From Mucilaginibacter sp. 44-25 (GTDB taxonomy: Bacteria > Bacteroidota > Bacteroidia > Sphingobacteriales > Sphingobacteriaceae), in contig MKTS01000003.1 of the NCBI GenBank assembly GCA_001898335.1, forward strand, positions 434,001 through 498,000: DNA of 64,000 bases. Direction: 5' to 3'. This document shows, piece after piece, positions 28,021-35,225 of the stretch. Position numbers and translations under genes: made by a program. Below the pieces are notes generated by a model. It did not search any database. It worked only from the letters and a program-made list of their open reading frames with translations, and was not told the origin of the DNA. Numbering within the stretch: the first letter of the stretch is position 1; each line of letters begins with the position of its first letter.

Positions 28021-28560
28021 ATGGCAACTAAGATCAGATTGCAAAGACACGGTAAAAAAGGAAAACCTTTTTACTACATCGTAGTAGCAGATGCCCGTGC
28101 ACCAAGGGATGGTAGGTTTATTGAGCGTATTGGCTCTTACAACCCAAACACTAACCCGGCTACAATTGACATCAATTTTGATAAAACTTTTGAGTGGGTT
28201 AACAGTGGCGCGCAGCCAACTGATACCTGCCGTGCAATACTTTCTTACAAAGGGGTATTATACAAAAAACACTTACAGGGAGGCGTTACTAAAGGTGCTT
28301 TAACCCAAGAGCAGGCAGATGAAAAATTTGCTGCATGGTTAGAGCAAAAAGATGGTAAGATCACCGGTAAAAAATCAAACCTGGCATCAGCTAAAGACGA
28401 AGCACGCAAAGCTGCTTTGGCTGCTGAAGCTAAAAAGAAAGAAGATAAAGCTGCGGCTATTGCTGCTAAAAACACACCTCCAGCTGAAGAAGTTGCAGAA
28501 GAAGCTCCTGCTGCTGAAGAGGGTGCTGCAACTGAAGAAGCTGCAGAAAGCGCTGAATAA
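28021..28560 (+). CDS. rpsP: 30S ribosomal protein bS16 with acidic/alanine-rich tail
   Basis: Small-subunit ribosomal protein. The first ~85 residues are canonical bS16 ([53 protein letters not shown]). The protein is 179 residues, about twice the E. coli length. The extra part is a Lys/Ala/Glu helix followed by a Pro/Ala/Glu-rich tail ending in AAESAE, a low-complexity extension that also occurs in other Bacteroidota bS16 proteins. A strong -7 box and short leader hairpin precede it, and a terminator-like hairpin follows. It heads the rpsP-rimM-trmD-rplS cluster. Confidence 0.97.
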   Translation: MATKIRLQRHGKKGKPFYYIVVADARAPRDGRFIERIGSYNPNTNPATIDINFDKTFEWVNSGAQPTDTCRAILSYKGVLYKKHLQGGVTKGALTQEQADEKFAAWLEQKDGKITGKKSNLASAKDEARKAALAAEAKKKEDKAAAIAAKNTPPAEEVAEEAPAAEEGAATEEAAESAE

Positions 28561-28584
28561 TTTTAGCAGCTTTGATATTACCAA

Positions 28585-28612
28585 ATGGCGAAGGACGGAT
28601 GTTCTTCGCCAT
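28585..28612 (+). terminator. probable terminator after rpsP
   Basis: Hairpin with 9-nt perfect arms (28585-28593, 28604-28612) and 10-nt loop, followed by a moderately T-rich stretch; 25 nt after the rpsP stop. It would separate rpsP from rimM expression. Confidence 0.6.
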
Positions 28613-28784
28613 TGTTGTTTAACGATACACTAAGCCTCTTGTTCCGGTTGGGAAATATAGCCTTGGTGGTACAGCGGTAATGGGTTAGTTGCCAGTTGGT
28701 TGGTATTGACAATTTTTTGTCAGTAAAATCATTTGTTATGATGTTAAAATACTGGCTATCAAATGAATATTGGTTTTCACAGGT

Positions 28785-28798
28785 GTTCCGCGCGGAAC
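28785..28798. repeat. 14-bp perfect palindrome, parS-like
   Basis: GTTCCGCGCGGAAC is self-complementary and lies in the otherwise empty 306-bp rpsP-rimM gap. It has the outline of the ParB site parS (GTTnCACGTGnAAC) with a GCGC instead of ACGT core. Unrelated promoter or operator roles are possible. Confidence 0.4.
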
Positions 28799-28866
28799 GC
28801 TTTTGGAAACTATATACGGTACACTAAGCACGCTTGTAAACAGGGAGCTTAAACAGATATTTGCAA

Positions 28867-29394
28867 ATGAAAACAGAAGAACATTTCCGGATTGGCAGTA
28901 TATTAAAAACCAAAGGCCTCAAAGGCGAAATGGTGATGTACACCGATTTTGAAGGTATTGAGCAGATCAAATTCAACTCGGTATTTATTGAGATAGCCGG
29001 TAAACTGGTGCCGTACTTCATCAGCTCGGTTAAATATCTGCAAAACAACCAGGCTTACCTTAACCTGGAGGATGTAGATACCGTTGAGAAAGCGGCTTTA
29101 CTGGCTAAAAAGGACATCTACCTGCCCAATAAACTGAAACCCAAAAAGAAGAAAGAGGAGTTTACGCTGAAAGACCTTAAAGGCTTTTTAGTGGTTGACG
29201 AAAAGCAGGGCGAGCTGGGCGAGATAGACAGTATTATGGAGTACCCGCAGCAGCTCATCGCCTCGGTTTATTTTAATAATAAGGAAGTGCTGTTCCCGCT
29301 TAACGTGGAAATTATTAAAGGTATTGATGTAGAAGGCGAAGAAGTATACGTTGACCTGCCGGAAGGCCTGCTGGACATTTATTTGGAAGGATAA
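28867..29394 (+). CDS. rimM: ribosome maturation factor RimM
   Basis: 16S rRNA processing factor that binds ribosomal protein uS19 and helps mature the 30S head. The N-terminal RimM domain shows FRIGSILKTKGLKGEM, and the C-terminal PRC-barrel domain has DLKGFLVVDEKQGELGEIDSI and ends with the usual LPEGLLDIYLEG. Length 175 aa from ATG 28867; an in-frame TTG at 28861 is less likely. A -7-like GATATTTG lies immediately before the start. It is a member of the conserved rpsP-rimM-trmD-rplS group, here separated from trmD by two unrelated genes. Confidence 0.96.
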   Translation: MKTEEHFRIGSILKTKGLKGEMVMYTDFEGIEQIKFNSVFIEIAGKLVPYFISSVKYLQNNQAYLNLEDVDTVEKAALLAKKDIYLPNKLKPKKKKEEFTLKDLKGFLVVDEKQGELGEIDSIMEYPQQLIASVYFNNKEVLFPLNVEIIKGIDVEGEEVYVDLPEGLLDIYLEG

Positions 29395-29433
29395 CATTAA
29401 CACCAGATATTTTAGGATTGTTTATATTTAGGC

Positions 29434-29961
29434 ATGAAATACATTATAACTTTAACCTTATTATTAACAGTTTTTTTTGCAAACGCCCAATCTGCGGTAC
29501 AAGCAGTTACCAGTTCAAAAGGTGTGTTAACGTTTGATAAATTAGTTAAGAAGCCACAGTTGACTGTAGATGTTGGGGATACTGTTACTCTTTACAAATT
29601 TGTTCCGAAGTCCAATACTTGGTCAGTAAAATATAAAGGGCTGCCTGGCTTTTTAAACGACTCTGTATTAGTTCAGAGTGATAAAATGGTTCTTTTTAAG
29701 AACATATTCATCAACAGGGATTACAAGAAGGCAATGATCAAAAAATATGGCGCCTATTACGGCCCATACGTAGCTACAGGAACGATAATCGAAGGAATGA
29801 CGAAATCAATGTTTTGTGAATTCATGAATAAGCCGGATGATATCAACCGTACAGTAGGTTCATGGGGAGTACACGAGCAGTGGGTGTACAACACCACCAT
29901 TAGTGGAAAAACTGAATATTACTATTTTGAAAACGGAAAGTTAACCAGCTGGCAAGATTAG
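29434..29961 (+). CDS. secreted protein with BamE/SmpA-like C-terminal segment
   Basis: A 175-residue protein with a Sec signal (ITLTLLLTVFFANAQ). The C-terminal half (IIEGMTKSMFCEFMNKPDD, then EQWVY and YYYFENGKLTSWQ) follows the pattern of SmpA/OmlA-like small domains: a G-M-T-K/V helix with Gly/Pro and a WxY-strand pair. True BamE is a lipoprotein; here no lipobox is seen, so only a fold-level resemblance is claimed. A -7-like TATATTTA ends 3 nt before the ATG. It sits inside the ribosomal-protein cluster and seems to be an insertion. Function unknown. Confidence 0.65.
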   Translation: MKYIITLTLLLTVFFANAQSAVQAVTSSKGVLTFDKLVKKPQLTVDVGDTVTLYKFVPKSNTWSVKYKGLPGFLNDSVLVQSDKMVLFKNIFINRDYKKAMIKKYGAYYGPYVATGTIIEGMTKSMFCEFMNKPDDINRTVGSWGVHEQWVYNTTISGKTEYYYFENGKLTSWQD

Positions 29962-29982
29962 TTCTTATTACAATCAGGCAAC

Positions 29983-30366
29983 ATGGTAAACCAGGTTTTC
30001 GCACCTATGCTCATTATCCCCAACGGGCTTAAAGAAGTGGGTTTTTATACAGATGCGTTCGGTGCTAAGGAAATACGCCGCTTTAGTAATGATGACGGCA
30101 GCATCCATGTGCTGGAACTGAATTTAAACGGCGCTATATTTCACCTGCACGAGCAGTGGGAAACCACACTCATCAGTCCGGCCAAGGCTGGCGCCAGTAC
30201 CGTATCAGTCAACATATTTGTTGATGATGTGGATGTAGTTGTGGCACAAGCCGTAGCGGCCGGAGCGAAAGTCACCTCTCCCGCGCAGGATTTTGATTAC
30301 GGCTACCGCCAGGCCGATATTACAGACCCATACGGCCACTGCTGGCAAATACAGAAGGTTATTTAA
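29983..30366 (+). CDS. VOC superfamily protein (glyoxalase/PhnB-like)
   Basis: A 127-residue vicinal-oxygen-chelate protein with two beta-alpha-beta-beta-beta halves: FAPMLIIPNGLKEVGFYTDAFGA, then VNIFVDDVDVVVAQAVAAGAKVT and DITDPYGHCWQIQKV at the end. Metal-ligand candidates are His near FHLHEQW and the terminal Gln. Such proteins include bleomycin-binding, glyoxalase and PhnB/YdcE types; the substrate is not deducible. It lies 21 bp after the secreted-protein gene and is followed by a purine-rich repeat tract before trmD. Confidence 0.85.
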   Translation: MVNQVFAPMLIIPNGLKEVGFYTDAFGAKEIRRFSNDDGSIHVLELNLNGAIFHLHEQWETTLISPAKAGASTVSVNIFVDDVDVVVAQAVAAGAKVTSPAQDFDYGYRQADITDPYGHCWQIQKVI

Positions 30367-30430
30367 GAGAGGCAAGAAAGCAGGAGACAAGAGCCAGGAG
30401 TCAAGATGCAAGAGTCAAGAATAGGATTGG
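30367..30430. repeat. degenerate purine-rich tandem repeat
   Basis: Short repeats of the type caagagycaggagtcaaga fill most of the VOC-trmD gap; low-complexity intergenic sequence of unknown role. Confidence 0.5.
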
Positions 30431-30474
30431 GCTAATAGATGAAAACTAATCTCTATTCTCCAATCACTAATCAC

Positions 30475-30482
30475 TAAATTTG
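30475..30482 (+). promoter_or_regulatory. -7 box of trmD
   Basis: TAAATTTG, a perfect TAnnTTTG, ends 5 nt before the ATG at 30488, implying a leaderless or nearly leaderless trmD mRNA. Confidence 0.6.
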
Positions 30483-30487
30483 CCCCC

Positions 30488-31162
30488 ATGCGTTTTGATA
30501 TTATTTCGGTACTGCCGGGTTTGCTGGAGAGCCCTTTTGCCCACTCTATTTTGCAGCGTGCCCAAAAAAAGGGCATCAGCGAGATTGTGGTGCATAACCT
30601 GCGCGATTACGCTACCAACAAACATAAAAGTGTGGATGATTACCCATATGGCGGCGGCAGCGGCATGGTGATGGCCATACAGCCTTTTGCCGCCTGTATT
30701 GAAAAACTTAAAAGCGAACGCGAGTACGATGAGGTGATTTTTATGACGCCGGATGGCGAAACCTTAAACCAGGGCATTGCCAACCAACTATCCATCAAAA
30801 AAAATATTATTGTGCTATGCGGCCATTACAAGGGGATCGACCAGCGCATACGCGATATTTATGTAACCCGCGAGATCTCTATAGGCGACTATGTGCTCTC
30901 CGGAGGTGAACTGCCGGCAGCGGTTTTGGTAGATGCCGTGGTAAGATTGATACCGGGCGTTTTGAGCGATGAGACCTCAGCCTTGTCTGACTCTTTCCAG
31001 GATGATATGCTTGACGCTCCCATTTACACCCGCCCGGCAGACTGGAATGGCCATAAGGTGCCGGATGTGTTGCTAAGCGGCCATGCGGGCGATATAGAGA
31101 AATGGCGTTTTGAACAGGCGCTGGAACGTACCAAACAACGCCGGCCTGATCTGTTGGAGTAA
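30488..31162 (+). CDS. trmD: tRNA (guanine-N1)-methyltransferase TrmD
   Basis: Makes m1G37 in tRNAs reading CNN codons and so prevents +1 frameshifts; SAM-dependent SPOUT enzyme acting as a dimer in the cytoplasm. Visible are the N-terminal [11 protein letters not shown], the SAM-binding trefoil knot ([11 protein letters not shown], then [20 protein letters not shown]) and the C-terminal tRNA-binding part ([20 protein letters not shown]). Length 224 aa is normal. It has its own promoter (see the preceding box), so it is not strictly dependent on rimM transcription. Confidence 0.98.
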   Translation: MRFDIISVLPGLLESPFAHSILQRAQKKGISEIVVHNLRDYATNKHKSVDDYPYGGGSGMVMAIQPFAACIEKLKSEREYDEVIFMTPDGETLNQGIANQLSIKKNIIVLCGHYKGIDQRIRDIYVTREISIGDYVLSGGELPAAVLVDAVVRLIPGVLSDETSALSDSFQDDMLDAPIYTRPADWNGHKVPDVLLSGHAGDIEKWRFEQALERTKQRRPDLLE

Positions 31163-31344
31163 ATGCCCCCTCACCCCCTGAAGGGGGATAGAATGTATAA
31201 GGTGGGTCGGGTACGCTGTTTTCTTAACTATTCACGTAATCAACCAGTTCACCTAATCACCAACTAAAATTGTTAACAACAAATATTTTGTGGAAATTTT
31301 TTAAAAGTGTTTTCTAATTAAAACATTTTCCGTATTATTGCACT

Positions 31345-31369
31345 CCGATTTTTACGGGTTAAAAATCGG
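31345..31369 (+). ncRNA. rplS 5' leader hairpin
   Basis: Perfect 10-nt arms (31345-31354 and 31360-31369) with a 5-nt CGGGT loop, right after a -7-like box (TATTATTG at 31333-31340) and 20 bp before the rplS ATG. At the very 5' end of the predicted mRNA it could be a ribosomal-protein leader for L19 autoregulation; a simple stabilising stem is the alternative. Confidence 0.5.
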
Positions 31370-31387
31370 TTTTAAGAGCTAAAAATC

Positions 31388-31735
31388 ATGGATTTAGTAA
31401 AATTTGTAGAAGAGCAATCAGTAGTTAAAAATACCTTCCCCGCTTTTAAAGCCGGTGACACTGTAAGCGTACATTATAAAATCAGAGAAGGTAACAAAGA
31501 GCGTATCCAGGTTTACCAAGGTGTTGTATTACAACGTAACAGCGTTGGTAACAGCGAAACCTTCACTGTACGTAAAGTTTCTAATGGTATTGGTGTTGAG
31601 CGTATCTTCCCTTTTAACTCTCCAAACATTGATAAAATTGAAGTAAACAATGTTGGTAAAGTGCGCCGTGCTAAATTGTACTACCTGCGTGCCCTTACCG
31701 GTAAAGCTGCCCGTATCAAATCAAAACCAGTTTAA
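31388..31735 (+). CDS. rplS: 50S ribosomal protein bL19
   Basis: Large-subunit protein at the 30S-50S interface. Typical sequence: [22 protein letters not shown], then [29 protein letters not shown] and the C-terminal [19 protein letters not shown]. Length 115 aa is standard. Preceded by its own promoter and leader hairpin, followed by a strong terminator and then by the long palindromic repeat array. Confidence 0.98.
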   Translation: MDLVKFVEEQSVVKNTFPAFKAGDTVSVHYKIREGNKERIQVYQGVVLQRNSVGNSETFTVRKVSNGIGVERIFPFNSPNIDKIEVNNVGKVRRAKLYYLRALTGKAARIKSKPV

Positions 31736-31778
31736 TTACTATCGCTTAAACACCGATTGCTTTATAAAATCATTCAAG

Positions 31779-31810
31779 AAACCTGCGTTTTTCAACGCGG
31801 GTTTTTTGTT
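31779..31810 (+). terminator. rplS terminator
   Basis: 11-nt arms (31779-31789, 31794-31804; one T:G wobble), TTTC loop and a following T-run. Confidence 0.9.
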
Positions 31811-31868
31811 TTGTAGTCTGTCCGTCATTGCGAGCGTAAGTGTGGCAACCCTCAACCAACAACGGCCC

Positions 31869-32498
31869 TTGTTGTCATTCTGAGCGACAGCGAAGAATCT
31901 AATGTGCATCAAGTTCTATAATAGATGCTTCGTACCTCAGCATGACAAATTAAAGAAACCTTGTTGTCATTCTGAGCGACAGCGAAGAATCTAATGTACA
32001 TCGGGTTCTATATAGATGCTTCGTGCCTCAGCATGACAAATTAAAGAAACCTTGTTGTCATTTTGAGCGACAGCGAAGAATCTAATGTGCATCAAGTTCT
32101 ATAATAGATGCTTCGTGCCTCAGCATGACAAATTAAAGAAACCTTGTTGTCATTCTGAGCGACAGCGAAGAATCTAATGTACATCGGGTTCTATATAGAT
32201 GCTTCGTGCCTCAGCATGACAAATTAAAGAAACCTTGTTGTCATTTTGAGCGACAGCGAAGAATCTAATGTGCATCAAGTTCTATAATAGATGCTTCGTG
32301 CCTCAGCATGACAAATTAAAGAAACCTTGTTGTCATTCTGAGCGGCAGCGAAGAATCTAACGTACATCGGTTTCTATAATAGATGCTTCGTGCCTCAGCA
32401 TGACAAATTAAAGAAACCTTGTTGTCATTCTGAGCGGCAGCGAAGAATCTAATGTACATCGGGTTCTATAATAGATGCTTCGTGCCTCAGCATGACAA
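31869..32498. repeat. tandem array of seven 91/92-bp palindromic (REP-like) units
   Basis: Units begin at 31869, 31961, 32052, 32144, 32235, 32327 and 32419. Each starts TTGTTGTCATTYTGAGCG and ends CCTCAGCATGACAA; the two ends are imperfect inverted repeats of ~26 nt, so each unit can fold into one long hairpin. Units of type A (gcatcaag centre, 92 bp) and B (acatcggg centre, 91 bp) alternate; units 2-3 and 4-5 are identical 183-bp dimers. No open frame runs through it. A remnant of another repeat type (cattgcgagcgtaagtgtgg) lies at ~31827-31847. The array fills most of the 889-bp gap between rplS and apaG. Confidence 0.92.
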
Positions 32499-32573
32499 AA
32501 TGAAAAAGATAGTTGCACAACTCCCATTGTTCCGCTCTCCGCAATCACATGCAGGAGTAGAAACAAACAAAAA

Positions 32574-32603
32574 AAGCCCCGATAGAAGAAACTAACGGGG
32601 CTT
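32574..32603 (-). terminator. apaG terminator
   Basis: 8-nt arms (AAGCCCCG / CGGGGCTT) with 14-nt loop; an A-run on the plus strand gives the T-run on the minus strand. Confidence 0.8.
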
Positions 32604-32624
32604 AAATATTTTTAGCGTAGAGGT

Positions 32625-33011
32625 TTAATTCAACCGGTATGGGGCTATAAGGTAAAACTCCGGTATTTTTACGTTAAAAGTTGAACTATCCAGCAGGCGC
32701 TCCATCAGGTACTCGCCTTTCATGCTGCCCATATCGGTTTTTAAGTTGCAGCCGCTCACATATTCGTGGCTGTTGCCAGGTTCTATAATAGGTTGCACAC
32801 CTACCACACCTTCACCTTCAACCTCGCGTTTTGCGCCGTTTGAATCAAAAATATACCAATGCCTGCTCATTAAACGTACCGCGTAATTACCCATGTTCTC
32901 AATGCTTACGCGGTAAGCGAACATAAAATGGTCGTTAGCCGGGTTTGAGTACTCTGGCTGGTAAATGGTTTCAACCGAAACCTTAACACCCTCAGTAATA
33001 GTAGTAGCCAT
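32625..33011 (-). CDS. apaG: ApaG family protein
   Basis: A 128-residue single-domain protein with a fibronectin-III-like beta sandwich. Typical segments: VSVETIYQPEYSNPANDHFM, FAYRVSIENMG, VRLMSRHWYIFDSNG, EVEGEGVVGVQPIIEPG, then SGCNLKTDMGSMKGEY. ApaG has been linked to Co2+/Mg2+ homeostasis and diadenosine tetraphosphate metabolism in enterobacteria; its exact biochemical role remains unclear. Cytoplasmic. It is downstream of dusB on the same strand with a 50-bp gap and ends in its own terminator. Confidence 0.95.
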   Translation of the reverse strand: MATTITEGVKVSVETIYQPEYSNPANDHFMFAYRVSIENMGNYAVRLMSRHWYIFDSNGAKREVEGEGVVGVQPIIEPGNSHEYVSGCNLKTDMGSMKGEYLMERLLDSSTFNVKIPEFYLIAPYRLN

Positions 33012-33061
33012 TTTATTATCTTGATCTCCTTATTTCAAATATATCGGTTGCAATTCAAAAA

Positions 33062-34054
33062 TTAAGCCATCTCCAGGCTATATTTTTTATCAACCTGTTC
33101 CAATATATCCATTATCTCTTCAACGGATGAAGCAACAACAAGTTTCATTCTAAACTCCTTAAAATCAGGCAACCCTTTAAAATAGTTGCTGTAATGGCGG
33201 CGCATCTCAAAAATCCCCGTTTTGGGGCCTTTCCACTCCATTGATTTAATGAGGTGTGTTTTACAAACATCAATACGCTCGGCAATGGTTGGCTTATCCA
33301 GATGCTCTCCCGTGGCAAAAAAATGTTTCACCTCACGGAATATCCAGGGGTAGCCAATAGCCGCGCGGCCTATCATCATACCGTCAACCCCGTATTCCAG
33401 CCGCCAGTTGGCCGCTTTCTCGGGCGAGTCGATATCCCCGTTGCCAAATATGGGGATTTTTATGCGGGGGTTCTTTTTTATTTCACGTATCAGTGTCCAA
33501 TCGGCAACGCCCTTGTACATCTGCGCGCGTGTGCGGCCGTGTATGGTTAAAGCCTTTATACCTACATCCTGAAGGCGTTCGGCCACCTCATAAACGTTTT
33601 TAGTATTGTCGTCCCAGCCCAGGCGGGTTTTTACGGTAACAGGAAGGTGGGTAGCCTCTACCACGGCTTTGGTCATGGCCACCATTTTATCAATATCCTG
33701 CAACAGGCTGGCACCCGCGCCCCGGCAGGCCACATTTTTTACCGGGCAGCCGTAGTTAATATCCATCAGGTCGGGGCCGGCTTGTGTGGCTATCTCGGTA
33801 GCTTCGCGCATGTGCTCAATGTCGCTCCCGAAGATCTGGATGCCAATAGGGCGCTCGTATTCAAAAATATCCAGCTTTTGGCGGCTTTTGGCCGCGTCGC
33901 GTATCAAACCTTCTGATGAGATGAACTCCGTGTACATCATATCGGCCCCGTTTTGCTTACACACATAACGGAAAGGCGGATCGCTCACATCTTCCATCGG
34001 CGCCAGCAGCAACGGAAATTCCCCTAAATCTATGTTCCCTATTTGTACAGACAT
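33062..34054 (-). CDS. dusB: tRNA-dihydrouridine synthase (DusB-like)
   Basis: FMN-dependent enzyme reducing uridines in the D-loop of tRNA. The TIM barrel shows LLAPMEDVSDPPFRYVC, MYTEFISSEG, the catalytic region DINYGCPVKNVACRGAGASL, VKTRLGWD, IHGRTRAQMY and the FMN-phosphate motif IFGNGDIDSPEKA. A C-terminal helical tRNA-binding domain follows (FEMRRHYSNYFKGLP). Length 330 aa is typical of the DusB/nifR3 group. A perfect -7 box lies 17 bp upstream of the start. Confidence 0.96.
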   Translation of the reverse strand: MSVQIGNIDLGEFPLLLAPMEDVSDPPFRYVCKQNGADMMYTEFISSEGLIRDAAKSRQKLDIFEYERPIGIQIFGSDIEHMREATEIATQAGPDLMDINYGCPVKNVACRGAGASLLQDIDKMVAMTKAVVEATHLPVTVKTRLGWDDNTKNVYEVAERLQDVGIKALTIHGRTRAQMYKGVADWTLIREIKKNPRIKIPIFGNGDIDSPEKAANWRLEYGVDGMMIGRAAIGYPWIFREVKHFFATGEHLDKPTIAERIDVCKTHLIKSMEWKGPKTGIFEMRRHYSNYFKGLPDFKEFRMKLVVASSVEEIMDILEQVDKKYSLEMA

Positions 34055-34070
34055 GATTATATTTACGCTG

Positions 34071-34078
34071 CAAATTTA
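34071..34078 (-). promoter_or_regulatory. -7 box of dusB
   Basis: Minus-strand TAAATTTG, a perfect match; the expected start leaves a leader of about 12 nt. Confidence 0.6.
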
Positions 34079-34093
34079 CGCAATTTGAGCTAT

Positions 34094-35032
34094 ATGACGA
34101 AAGCGCCTGTAAATCAAACATCTGCAAGAAGGCAATTCTTTTACTTTTTAGTGATATGTGCAGGGCTTTGGGTAATCATGAACGTGGTGGCCGTTATTGG
34201 ATTGTTGGTGTACGATAGTCAACTTGTTAAAGATATAGCTACGGTAAATACTGATAACCCCAAAGTTATACCCGTGCTTTATTTTTTGCAGTTGGTAACC
34301 ATGACCATCCCTCTTTTTGCCGGGCCGGTAATATTTGCCGCATGGGTAATGCGTAAACCAGCTGAATATCTGAAAACAACCTGGCGCTTTACACCAATAC
34401 TTTTAGTGGTGGTATTTTTTGTTATGCTGGTTTCATCGCCATTGATAGAACTATTGAGTAACATTAACCATCAAATGGTTTTGCCTTCATGGCTAAAGTG
34501 GTTGGAGGATTGGATGAAGCAAAGCGAAGAAAATGCTAAACAGCTTACCACGGCTCTTTTGCAGATGAACAGCCTGTGGGATTGCATTAAGAATGTATTA
34601 TTGGTAGGCCTGTTCACCGCCATTGCCGAAGAGTTCCTGTTCAGAGGGGGGATGCAAACCATATTGTTGAAATGGACTAAGAACAAGCATACCGCTATTT
34701 GGGTAACGGCGGCTATTTTCAGCGCTTTTCATTTGGAGTTTTACGGCTTTTTGCCACGCATGCTGTTGGGCGCGCTGTTTGGCTACTTTGTGGTTTACAG
34801 CGGTAGCATATGGCCCGCGGTTTGGGGCCACTTTTTAAACAACGGTACCGCGGTGGTGGCCACTTACCTTTACCAGAATAAACGTATAAAACTTAACCCC
34901 GACGACCAGCACATATTTACTTTTTGGCAGTATGCGTTTAGCCTGATAATTATTATAATTTTGCTGCTGGTTTACAAAAAAATAGCCGGGGGTAAAAGCA
35001 GTCCCGTATTAAATGGAGAAGAACTGGGTTAA
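34094..35032 (+). CDS. CPBP family intramembrane metalloprotease
   Basis: Inner-membrane glutamic-type protease related to Rce1/CAAX prenyl protease (ABI family), 312 aa with about eight hydrophobic segments. The family motifs are present: AIAEEFLFRGGMQ (EExxxR), FSAFHLEFYGFLPR (FxxxH) and WGHFLNN (third motif with His and Asn). The ATG at 34094 is preferred; an in-frame start at 34043 would overlap the divergent dusB start. It overlaps the next gene by 20 bp and heads a four-gene operon with two phospholipid-synthesis enzymes. Substrate unknown; bacterial members are associated with bacteriocin immunity or membrane-protein processing. Confidence 0.9.
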   Translation: MTKAPVNQTSARRQFFYFLVICAGLWVIMNVVAVIGLLVYDSQLVKDIATVNTDNPKVIPVLYFLQLVTMTIPLFAGPVIFAAWVMRKPAEYLKTTWRFTPILLVVVFFVMLVSSPLIELLSNINHQMVLPSWLKWLEDWMKQSEENAKQLTTALLQMNSLWDCIKNVLLVGLFTAIAEEFLFRGGMQTILLKWTKNKHTAIWVTAAIFSAFHLEFYGFLPRMLLGALFGYFVVYSGSIWPAVWGHFLNNGTAVVATYLYQNKRIKLNPDDQHIFTFWQYAFSLIIIIILLLVYKKIAGGKSSPVLNGEELG

Positions 35033-35225
35033 AGTATTTACGTCTTCCAATTACTATCAGTCGGAAATTGTTAAGCAAATGCTTACCGGGAACCATATTA
35101 ACGCTGTTTTACTCAACAGGCAGGCATCATCCCATCAGAACTTTGGCGAAGTGGAGGTTTACGTGCACCAGGATAATTTTAGCCGGGCTATTGAGATGAT
35201 GATCCTGAACCAGATAACATTATGA
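35013..35225 (+). CDS. DUF2007 domain protein
   Basis: Small 70-residue protein with the DUF2007 pattern: WVKVFTSSNYYQSEIVKQML followed by HINAVLLNRQ and GEVEVYVHQDNFSRAIEMM. The fold is expected to be ferredoxin-like and PII-resembling; some authors call the family putative signal-transducing. No signal peptide. It overlaps the CPBP gene by 20 bp and the cdsA start by 4 bp, showing tight translational coupling, so it may regulate the membrane-lipid operon. That role is inference. Confidence 0.85.
   Translation: MEKNWVKVFTSSNYYQSEIVKQMLTGNHINAVLLNRQASSHQNFGEVEVYVHQDNFSRAIEMMILNQITL

Noticed and set aside
28770..28952. 60-codon frame between rpsP and rimM
   Set aside because: Runs across the palindrome and into rimM in another frame; no protein-like character.
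31869..32498. CRISPR array
   Set aside because: Units are 91-92 bp and contiguous with no unique spacers, each is palindromic, and no cas genes are nearby.
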